Assembly (NCBI RefSeq): GCF_003843875.1
Contig: NZ_RKRF01000007.1
Span: forward strand, 1 to 64,000
DNA length: 64,000 nucleotides
Source: Aquisalibacillus elongatus
Lineage (GTDB): Bacteria > Bacillota > Bacilli > Bacillales > Alkalibacillaceae
Reading direction: 5' to 3'
Part shown: positions 9,119 to 15,904 of the stretch, in pieces
Numbering within the stretch: the stretch's first letter is position 1
Layout of the letters: every line of letters begins with the position of its first letter
The notes under the pieces: generated by a model
Seen by the model: the letters and a program-made list of their open reading frames with translations, nothing else
Told to the model about the DNA's origin: nothing
Databases searched by the model: none
Made by a program: the position numbers and the translations under genes

Positions 9119-9146
9119 GAAGCAATGTTATGAAACAATACATGTT

Positions 9147-9184
9147 AAAAAAGCTGGCCTCCAAACAAGGAGGCCAGCTTTTGT
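9147..9184. terminator. bidirectional terminator
   Basis: A perfect 12-bp stem (AAGCTGGCCTCC and its complement) with a 6-nt loop is flanked by As on the left and Ts on the right. It serves the kinase gene from the left and the binding-protein gene from the right. Confidence 0.93.
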
Positions 9185-9188
9185 TATA

Positions 9189-10109
9189 TTATTCTTCTAT
9201 TTGTAACCACTCATCAACCACATCTTGGTTGTCGTTAACCCAATCTTTAGCACCTTCAAGGGGCTCTTCTGCATTTTCAACATAGTTGATTAAGTCACCA
9301 ATTTGTTCGTCATCCATCTTCCAGTTCTTGAAATATTCACTGACTTTTGGATAATCGTCTGCGAAGTCTGTTCTAGTTGCATGGTGAATCTTCTCAACGC
9401 CACCATAGACATTTTGTGGATCTTCTAAGAACTTAAGGTCATATTCTGAGAAAATCCAGTGAGGTGTCCATAGTGGTGCCACAATTGGTTCTTCACTTTT
9501 AATGGATTCTCCAATTTCAGTTAACATAGTAGGTTCTGTACTTGGTAGTAGTTCAAAATCTAGGTCATAATCTTCAATTAATTGCTTCGTAACTTCCATC
9601 GTACCCGCACCTGGATCAAAACCAACAATCTCACCATCAAACATATCTTTATGCTCATTTAAATCTTCAATGCTATCTACTTCTTCTACATAACTTGGAA
9701 CAATAAGTCCAACTTTAGCGTTATCAAACCAAGTAGCATCTGAGAAGTTAACAGTATCTTGGTATTCTTCTAGGTAGTTAGCATCTTGAACAGGTAACCA
9801 AACTTCTAAACTGGCATCTAAGTCACCATTTTCTAGTGCTTTCATCGTGAAACCCATGTCCAACTGAGTTAACGTCACGTTATAACCTTTATCTTCTAAA
9901 ATAGCTTTCCACATATTTGTAACTGCAATATTCTCAGCCCAATTAATCTTACCAATTTCTAATTCATCTGTGTTCACTTCAGTTTCGGATTCTTGTTCTT
10001 TGTCACCTTGCGCACTGTCTGATTCGTCATCACTGCCTCCACAAGCAGCAAGTGCAACCATTACTAGTAACACTAAACTAAGACCTAATACTTTCTTCAA
10101 GTAATTCAT
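9189..10109 (-). CDS. Glycine betaine/proline ABC transporter substrate-binding lipoprotein (OpuAC-like)
   Basis: A 306-aa lipoprotein with signal MNYLKKVLGLSLVLLVMVAL and lipobox LAAC. The mature protein matches the OpuAC/ProX fold: IGKINWAENIAVTNMWKAIL, DASLEVWLPVQDANYL, FDPGAGTMEVTKQLIEDY and VAPLWTPHWIF, with several tryptophans of the type that cage quaternary amines. No ATPase or permease gene lies beside it, so it must use a transporter encoded elsewhere. The mature domain is extremely acidic, as expected for an extracellular protein of a salt-adapted bacterium. AAAGGAG lies 14 nt before the ATG, an unusually long spacing, with no in-frame alternative start. Confidence 0.87.
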   Translation of the reverse strand: MNYLKKVLGLSLVLLVMVALAACGGSDDESDSAQGDKEQESETEVNTDELEIGKINWAENIAVTNMWKAILEDKGYNVTLTQLDMGFTMKALENGDLDASLEVWLPVQDANYLEEYQDTVNFSDATWFDNAKVGLIVPSYVEEVDSIEDLNEHKDMFDGEIVGFDPGAGTMEVTKQLIEDYDLDFELLPSTEPTMLTEIGESIKSEEPIVAPLWTPHWIFSEYDLKFLEDPQNVYGGVEKIHHATRTDFADDYPKVSEYFKNWKMDDEQIGDLINYVENAEEPLEGAKDWVNDNQDVVDEWLQIEE

Positions 10110-10166
10110 AGTTGAAAAATACTCTCCTTTTAAAATTTAGTTTAAAAAATTTGATACATTAAATTC

Positions 10167-10184
10167 ATTTAAAAATATTTTAAC
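10167..10184. promoter_or_regulatory. Candidate GbsR-like site upstream of the betaine-binding lipoprotein gene (proximal)
   Basis: Read on the minus strand this is GTTAAAATATTTTTAAAT, similar to the gbsR/gbsA repeats. It overlaps a possible minus-strand -35 (TTGTTA) and spacer leading to TTTAAT. The second arm deviates from the consensus and the sequence is AT-rich, so chance is possible. Confidence 0.35.
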
Positions 10185-10283
10185 AAAAATGCCGAATAAA
10201 AACTCATCCCTTATTTTAATAGAGATAAGCTAGACATGTAAGGTCATTTTTTAATAACCCCAATATGTAACGGAATTCATTTC

Positions 10284-10301
10284 GTTAAAATATTTTTAAA
10301 C
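10284..10301. promoter_or_regulatory. Candidate GbsR-like site upstream of the betaine-binding lipoprotein gene (distal)
   Basis: GTTAAAATATTTTTAAAC is, over 17 bases, the exact reverse complement of the element at 10167-10184. Their centres are 117 bp apart. Such paired sites could act through DNA looping. Regulation is inferred only. Confidence 0.35.
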
Positions 10302-10349
10302 GTTCTTTATATATTTTATGTTAACGTTTTTAGAATATATGTCAAGGGG

Positions 10350-10457
10350 GTGGGTAGAAATCTAACTCTAATCGAAGTTATCGTAGTACTGTTAGCAGGC
10401 TTGGTTCAAGTGATTCAGGGAAAGTCATTTGACAGTAGATACCATTTTAAAATATGA
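10350..10457 (+). CDS. Possible 35-aa hydrophobic small protein
   Basis: The reading frame gives a short peptide with one hydrophobic segment (LTLIEVIVVLLAGLVQVI) and a charged tail. Its stop TGA overlaps the ATG of the next small frame as ATGA, a sign of coupled translation. The start is unclear: AAGGGGG lies directly against the GTG, too close for a normal site, and no other start codon follows in frame. It may not be real. Confidence 0.3.
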   Translation: MGRNLTLIEVIVVLLAGLVQVIQGKSFDSRYHFKI

Positions 10458-10540
10458 ACAAATTAGAATGCGAAGACCACCCACATGACGATTCAGTCAT
10501 GTGTCAGGATGAAGATGATCATTCAGACCACCATCATTAA
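10454..10540 (+). CDS. Possible 28-aa His/Asp-rich small protein
   Basis: The frame encodes a peptide starting MNKLECEDHPHDD and ending DHSDHHH: 6 His, 10 Asp/Glu and 2 Cys in 28 residues. Such a composition suggests metal binding. It overlaps the preceding small frame by ATGA and is followed 6 nt later by a strong terminator, consistent with a tiny two-gene transcript. There is no clear ribosome binding site of its own, so translation would depend on coupling. Confidence 0.4.
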   Translation: MNKLECEDHPHDDSVMCQDEDDHSDHHH

Positions 10541-10546
10541 GCTAAT

Positions 10547-10585
10547 AAAAAGAGACTAGCCGCTTTGGTTAGTCTCTTTTTAAGA
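10547..10585. terminator. bidirectional terminator
   Basis: A 15-bp stem (AAAAAGAGACTAGCC with GGTTAGTCTCTTTTT, one wobble) with a GCTTT loop lies between the small frames and the convergent cwlJ gene. Confidence 0.9.
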
Positions 10586-10606
10586 GGATGCAAAAAAATA
10601 TTTATA

Positions 10607-11047
10607 CTACCAACCATAAACGCTTTCACATGTACCAGGCTGCGGTTCATAGTAACAATGTTCTTTGTATTGACCCGTAAACGGTTCCCCGAACCATGTA
10701 TCTGGACAGTCCCCATACGGATTAAAATACCAAAGCGCATATTGCGCAGGGTGCTGCCTCCAATATTTCAATACTTGTTCCGCTAACCTTTTCTCTGTCC
10801 CCCTCGCTCGATTATAAAACATATCCCCTTCTTGAACGGCCTCAAACGAGTAATTTCCCCCCTGCACTTGATAAATAACATCCTCTATAGACGTTAATTC
10901 CTCAAAATCTAAACAACCCGCCTTCAGTCGATTCACAATCACATTTCCAACCATCAGCATCCCTAACTTACCCTCACCAACAGCTTCCGCCCTCATCATT
11001 CGTGCGATCAAACTAATATCATTCTGATTATAGGCTACTCTAGCCAA
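10607..11047 (-). CDS. cwlJ: Spore cortex-lytic germination hydrolase, CwlJ/SleB type
   Basis: A 146-aa protein that resembles B. subtilis CwlJ (about 140 aa) end to end: LIARMMRAEAVGEGKLGMLM with the catalytic-type glutamate in RAEA, VGNVIVNRLKAGCLDF, DVIYQV, and the C-terminal ALWYFNPYGDCPDTWFG and CYYEP. It has no signal peptide, as in CwlJ, which is packed on the spore cortex during sporulation and breaks cortex peptidoglycan during germination. The start is TTG behind GAGGTGAT. A gerQ partner gene is not in the window. Its presence marks the organism as a spore former. Confidence 0.9.
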   Translation of the reverse strand: MARVAYNQNDISLIARMMRAEAVGEGKLGMLMVGNVIVNRLKAGCLDFEELTSIEDVIYQVQGGNYSFEAVQEGDMFYNRARGTEKRLAEQVLKYWRQHPAQYALWYFNPYGDCPDTWFGEPFTGQYKEHCYYEPQPGTCESVYGW

Positions 11048-11269
11048 CTTAAATCACCTCTAACTAAAGTGTATTTATTTAAAGATAAGAACATATTATT
11101 GTATGGTTATTTTCCTTGCGAGGTGATTAAGTTGATTGATACATGGTTATTTCTTTAAAGCTGTATCATGTAAATGACAATAGGTCTCTTTTTTACTCAC
11201 TGTTAATAAGTAACAATTATGGTACAGTTATAGGGAGTTTTATTTATTTTAAGTAAGGTAGGGTATTGT

Positions 11270-13981
11270 ATGGTCGAAATAATCATTCTAATTATATTAG
11301 CTAGTTTAATATTTTTGTTCTATAGAAGTTTTACGAAGAGAAAGCTAATGAAAAGTGACTTTTACACGATGGTTCAAGATAAATCCGAACAGTTTTTAAT
11401 AGATTTTGGTGAACTAAAAACAAAGTATATTGCTTCATCTGATACAGAAGAATTGAAAGAAAGGTATTCAAAGATATATAAAAGGTTTTTGAAGAATAAA
11501 ACCTTGTTCAGAAATATGACTAAAGAGATGAAGAGCTTTTATGAGACTTATAGGAATCTTTCAAAACTGGTACGAGAATGGAATATGGCGTATGTAGAAT
11601 ATGAAATAAAAGAAACTGAAGAACTATTAAATAATGTCGATGATAAATCCCTAGATGATCAACAAAGAGAAGCGATTGTTACGGATGAGGATAATAATCT
11701 AGTTATTGCTGGTGCTGGTAGCGGTAAAACATTAACGGTTGCAGGAAAAGTAAAATATTTGGTTCAAAGAAAGAAAATTGACCCTGACAATATTTTGTTA
11801 ATCACTTTTACTAAAAAAGCGACTGAGGAAATGAGAGAAAGAATAGTTGAAGACTTAGGAATAGGGGTTAAAACAACTACCTTTCATAGGTTAGGTTTAG
11901 ATATCATCTCATATCAAAGAGGATATAGACCAGAGGTAACTGAGAATTTAAATCAGATCCTTACTGATTTCTTCGTATCTAAAGTCAAGCAAAATCCTAA
12001 ATTAGTCGAAGATGTCATCTACTATTTTGGTTTTTATCAGTCAGTTCCAAGCTCATATGATGAAATTGAGAATCTAGATGAACTGTATAAATCTTATAAG
12101 CATATGAATCTTGAAACATTAAAATCAACCATCGATAGAAAAATTGAGGAAACAAAAGAGCTTAAAAAAACGCTTCAACGCGAAACGGTTAAGAGTTTTG
12201 AAGAGGTTCTAATTGCCAACTTCTTGTATTTAAATGGAATAAAGTATGAGTATGAAAGAATTTACCCGTATGATGTAAATGACCGATACCGAAAAAAGTA
12301 CAGACCTGATTTTTATTTACCTGAATATGATTTATATATTGAACATTTCGGAATAAATAAAGATTTTAGAACCCCATGGCTTAATGAAATTGAGGAGGAA
12401 AAGTATCTTGAAGGCATTCATTGGAAAAGAAGTGTACATAAAGAAAAGGGAACTAATCTCTTAGAAACCTACTCTTACTATAATCAAGATAATCAACTAC
12501 TTAGTAAAATAGAAGAAAAGTTAACAAAAGCTGGAGTAGAATTTCATAAACCTGATCTTAAAGAAGTATATACCAACATCTTTTTATCAGAACGAGAAGA
12601 AAACTACTTTAAAGAAACTAAGAAGTTAATGGCGACATTTATAAATTTGTATAAATCACAAGGGTTTGATTTAGATGAATTTAATCGACTAGAAGAAGAA
12701 TTGAAGCAAATAGAAAACCCTTTCTTACAAAGGAGATCATTACTTTTCTTGAGCATGACTAAGAATGCTTATAGCTACTATCAAACAAGACTAAATGATA
12801 ATAATGAAATAGATTTTAATGACATGATTAATCATGCAACTGTTTTTGTTGAGGATTCTCATAGTCTTGATGAAGATAGTTTCTTGAATTTTGACTATAT
12901 CATAATAGATGAGTTTCAAGATATTTCGGTCAGTCGTTTTAATTTAGTCAATGCGATTAAAGAACAATCAAATAGTAAAGTTCTATCTGTTGGTGATGAC
13001 TGGCAATCGATTTACAGGTTCGCAGGAAGTGATTTAGATCTTTTTTCGAATTACAATCAATATACAGAAGAGGCTACTGAACAATTAAAAATTGAAAAAA
13101 CGTATAGAAATTCACAGGATTTGATTGATATTGCTGGTCAATTTATTATGAAGAATCCTAGTCAAATCACGAAAAATTTAGTCTCAAATAAATCAAATGA
13201 CCACCCCGTGTACATTTATGGTTATAACCAAGATTATTACAAGGCATTTTCTAAAGCTATTGAAAGTATTGTTGAAGATAAAGGTGAAGAAACAGATATT
13301 TTTGTTTTAGGACGTAATAACTTCGATAAAGACCGAATCATTCAGCTAAGTGATGGAGAACTAAGACTTTACCGAGATCGAGATAGAAACGACATGCTAG
13401 AGCATAAAAAGTTTCCTAACTTAAGAATTCAATATTTAACCGTACACCGGTCTAAAGGTTTACAAGCGAGTAATGTAATTATCATAAATTTACGTAATGA
13501 TAAGTTAGGTTTCCCTAATAAGATATCAGATGATCCGATCTTGTCATTTGTGTTGTCGAATAAAGAGGACTTCGAATTTGGAGAAGAAAGAAGGCTATTT
13601 TATGTAGCCCTAACAAGAACATTAAATGATGTGTATTTAATAACACCAGAAAAAGATATGTCTATATTTGTTAATGAGCTCATAAAAAGTCATGGACTAG
13701 TCTTTAATCTTGTGACAGGTGAAACGTATAATGGATCAAACCCTAAATGTCCGAGGTGTAAAGGAACTTTGATATTAAGAGAGAATTCGTTTAATAGAAA
13801 TCAATTTTTAGGATGTTCGAATTATCCATACTGTGACTACTCTTTTAAAGATCCAAACTTACTTCATAATGAAATTAAATGCCCTTCTTGTAAAGGATAC
13901 ATGATAAAAAGAAAAGGGAGATATGGTGAGTTTTATGGATGTGAGAATTATCCTTTTTGTGAAAATAAGATTAAGATATAA
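11270..13981 (+). CDS. UvrD/Rep-type superfamily 1 helicase with N-terminal membrane helix, embedded nuclease-like segment and two topoisomerase-type zinc fingers
   Basis: A 903-aa protein. Residues 1-18 form a hydrophobic helix. The SF1 motifs are AGAGSGKT (148-155, Walker A), LLITFTKKATEEM (motif Ia), IIIDEFQDIS (motif II), GDDWQSIYRFAGSD (motif III), YLTVHRSKGLQA (motif V) and RRLFYVALTRT (motif VI). Between motifs Ia and II there is a PD-(D/E)XK-like stretch, YRPDFYLPEYDLYIEHFG, with D347 and E358. Two CxxC...C zinc ribbons of bacterial topoisomerase I type start near 827 and 871. The helicase core resembles E. coli HelD (helicase IV). It is AT-rich and sits at the left edge of the defence genes. 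A defence role is inferred from position only. Confidence 0.82.
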   Translation: MVEIIILIILASLIFLFYRSFTKRKLMKSDFYTMVQDKSEQFLIDFGELKTKYIASSDTEELKERYSKIYKRFLKNKTLFRNMTKEMKSFYETYRNLSKLVREWNMAYVEYEIKETEELLNNVDDKSLDDQQREAIVTDEDNNLVIAGAGSGKTLTVAGKVKYLVQRKKIDPDNILLITFTKKATEEMRERIVEDLGIGVKTTTFHRLGLDIISYQRGYRPEVTENLNQILTDFFVSKVKQNPKLVEDVIYYFGFYQSVPSSYDEIENLDELYKSYKHMNLETLKSTIDRKIEETKELKKTLQRETVKSFEEVLIANFLYLNGIKYEYERIYPYDVNDRYRKKYRPDFYLPEYDLYIEHFGINKDFRTPWLNEIEEEKYLEGIHWKRSVHKEKGTNLLETYSYYNQDNQLLSKIEEKLTKAGVEFHKPDLKEVYTNIFLSEREENYFKETKKLMATFINLYKSQGFDLDEFNRLEEELKQIENPFLQRRSLLFLSMTKNAYSYYQTRLNDNNEIDFNDMINHATVFVEDSHSLDEDSFLNFDYIIIDEFQDISVSRFNLVNAIKEQSNSKVLSVGDDWQSIYRFAGSDLDLFSNYNQYTEEATEQLKIEKTYRNSQDLIDIAGQFIMKNPSQITKNLVSNKSNDHPVYIYGYNQDYYKAFSKAIESIVEDKGEETDIFVLGRNNFDKDRIIQLSDGELRLYRDRDRNDMLEHKKFPNLRIQYLTVHRSKGLQASNVIIINLRNDKLGFPNKISDDPILSFVLSNKEDFEFGEERRLFYVALTRTLNDVYLITPEKDMSIFVNELIKSHGLVFNLVTGETYNGSNPKCPRCKGTLILRENSFNRNQFLGCSNYPYCDYSFKDPNLLHNEIKCPSCKGYMIKRKGRYGEFYGCENYPFCENKIKI

Positions 13982-14045
13982 TATGTTTTAATGTTCCTAG
14001 ACTACCGATTAATATTTTTGATTAAGAGAGTGGTTTAGGAGAGTA

Positions 14046-14207
14046 ATGAAAGTGTACTGCTCAACAAATATAATAAGATTAGGAATAACCAAAGGAGGAG
14101 ATGTACATACCATAATATTTAGAAAGACCAAGCCAATGGATTTAAAAATCTTTTTTCTTAATTTTCTTGCACTAATTGGGGACGAGTTGAAGAATGCATA
14201 TGTTTAA
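14046..14207 (+). CDS. Possible 53-aa small protein
   Basis: An ATG with a good TTAGGAGAG site 6 nt upstream opens a 53-codon frame (MKVYCSTNIIRLGITKGGDV at the start). I recognise no family. It is the only supported content of the 404-base gap 13982-14385; the rest of that gap is AT-rich DNA with no clear structure. Confidence 0.33.
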   Translation: MKVYCSTNIIRLGITKGGDVHTIIFRKTKPMDLKIFFLNFLALIGDELKNAYV

Positions 14208-14385
14208 GTGAGTATTTGCTAAGTAGTGCAACGACTTATAACAAAAAGTGTATTTATATGAGGAATTGAAGGTCATGGAACGATATCTTTTATAAGGAAA
14301 TAGTTTTGGGTATTTATTAATGTATAATAGGGTTATCGTGGTTTTGTTTTCAAATTTAATTCTTAATGTAAGGTGGGTGGAATGA

Positions 14386-14796
14386 ATGAGTGAAAACTCA
14401 TCTAAAGAGATTATTAATGTTGATGTGAAAGACATGGAAGTAATAGATGCTAAGAAAACGGGTTCAGTTGGGGAAACAATAGTAAAAGGGACAGGAAAGG
14501 CAATAATGCCTTTTATTCCTGTTATTGTTGAATACACTAGGCAAAGACTAACTTACGATTTAGAAACCCAGAATCAGGTTAGAAATGATAAAAGATCACA
14601 ATTAAATAAACGTGCTGAGTCATTATTAAAACTCATTGATAAAGAAGAGGCTAAGGAAAATTTTGAACAGCGAAGAATTGACAGATGGTGTGAAGAATTA
14701 GAAGAAATCTGGAGAAAACTAGATACACTCGATGCAAAGAGTGATGGATTTGTAAAAGTAATGCTAAATAAATTATTTAAAAATGAAAAAAATTAA
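14386..14796 (+). CDS. Hypothetical 136-aa coiled-coil protein
   Basis: A 136-aa protein. The N-terminus is polar (MSENSSKEIINVDVKDMEV), followed by a short hydrophobic stretch around AIMPFIPVIVEYT, then a highly charged helical region rich in Lys, Glu and Arg (RAESLLKLIDKEEAKENFEQ) likely to form a coiled coil. GGTGGG lies 8 nt before the ATG. It is AT-rich like the rest of the island and lies between the helicase gene and the convergent HNH/ATPase pair. No known family is recognised. Confidence 0.6.
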   Translation: MSENSSKEIINVDVKDMEVIDAKKTGSVGETIVKGTGKAIMPFIPVIVEYTRQRLTYDLETQNQVRNDKRSQLNKRAESLLKLIDKEEAKENFEQRRIDRWCEELEEIWRKLDTLDAKSDGFVKVMLNKLFKNEKN

Positions 14797-14877
14797 TCCA
14801 AAACGGAGCATGAAAAGTGCTTACCCTAGAAGCAGCAAAGCTCATCAAAAGACGAACAAATTTAAGTGTTCTTTATT

Positions 14878-15903
14878 TTATATCATAAAATGTTTAGTCT
14901 CTTTTTCAATTATTTCTCGAGTAAGTTTACCTAACAGTGTCTTATGATCTTTATCAAAAGATGGTATTAAGGAACTTTTTAATTCTTCAGGATTATTAAA
15001 TATAGAATATGTATTAGTTAATTGCTGCCTGTAGGTGTAATTATAAATATAAGCCTTGATAATTATATCTTGTACGTATGGTTTATGATATGTATTATAT
15101 ATTTCTTCTAAGAAAAATAGCTCCTTATTACCTTTTATTTTTTTCTTCATATTATCATTTGCGTTTATATGGTTTATCTTAATATTAAACTCATTGTTAT
15201 TACCTAAAATTACTGATACATAATCAATATTCTCATTCCTTCCTTTAGATTCTAAAGGACTAATTTCTCTATCTTGATGAGTATAAATTTCTTTTGAAAA
15301 TGTAATATGTCTACTAATATTTGTTTCGTAAGGACTGTAATGAGTAGTAAGAGAAGTTTCTTTCCTTCCTTTAAAATCAGAATTACATACTTTGCAGCAT
15401 GGTACCAAATTATAAATAGAAATTGCTAAGAAAGGATACCTGGTTTTATCAAAAAAATGATCAAATGTAGCTCTTGTTCTTCCAGTATTATACTCTAAAT
15501 TAAATATATATTGTGTATTACAATATGGGCAAACAGTAATATCTAGCTCTTGTTGAAATGCATAAGCATTCCAATTAGGTGAATTGTAGAAGTATTCATA
15601 TTCTTTTATAAAAATTTTCAGTTTCTTATACAGATTAACTCTATCTTTACCAATTATATGAAGACTGTCTCTTAATTCACAAAACTCACTTCTTATTCGT
15701 TCTAATTCGTAAATATTCCCTACAATAGTATTCTCAATATTATTAATCAAAAATAACAAAATTTGTTTTATACTTTCGTTCTTTTCTTCAGTCAAAGATT
15801 TTTCTAGCTTTTTGTATAATCTATTATTATTTTCTTTATTTTCACCTAAAATAAATTCTTTATGCTTTTTAAGAATAGATTGATTGATAGTTAAATCGAT
15901 CAT
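14878..15903 (-). CDS. HNH nuclease-like protein, Septu PtuB-like
   Basis: A 341-aa protein. The nuclease part spans roughly residues 125-195: CPYCNTQYIF, RATFDHFFDKTRYPFLAIS, NLVPCCKVCNSDFKGRK. Paired CxxC cysteines bracket a D-H core, the layout of HNH enzymes of the TIGR02646/PtuB group. The flanking helical regions are charged and unrecognised. It lies one base downstream of the ATPase gene with AAGGAAG before its ATG, so the two are co-expressed. In Septu systems an ATPase (PtuA) and an HNH protein (PtuB) act together against phage; that role is inferred here by analogy. It is longer than typical PtuB. Confidence 0.72.
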   Translation of the reverse strand: MIDLTINQSILKKHKEFILGENKENNNRLYKKLEKSLTEEKNESIKQILLFLINNIENTIVGNIYELERIRSEFCELRDSLHIIGKDRVNLYKKLKIFIKEYEYFYNSPNWNAYAFQQELDITVCPYCNTQYIFNLEYNTGRTRATFDHFFDKTRYPFLAISIYNLVPCCKVCNSDFKGRKETSLTTHYSPYETNISRHITFSKEIYTHQDREISPLESKGRNENIDYVSVILGNNNEFNIKINHINANDNMKKKIKGNKELFFLEEIYNTYHKPYVQDIIIKAYIYNYTYRQQLTNTYSIFNNPEELKSSLIPSFDKDHKTLLGKLTREIIEKETKHFMI

Positions 15904-15904
15904 A

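Noticed and set aside
14797..14877. A small ORF or non-coding RNA between the 136-aa gene and the HNH gene
   Set aside because: A frame with GGAGC ahead of an ATG exists but runs into the HNH gene on the opposite strand and has no protein character.
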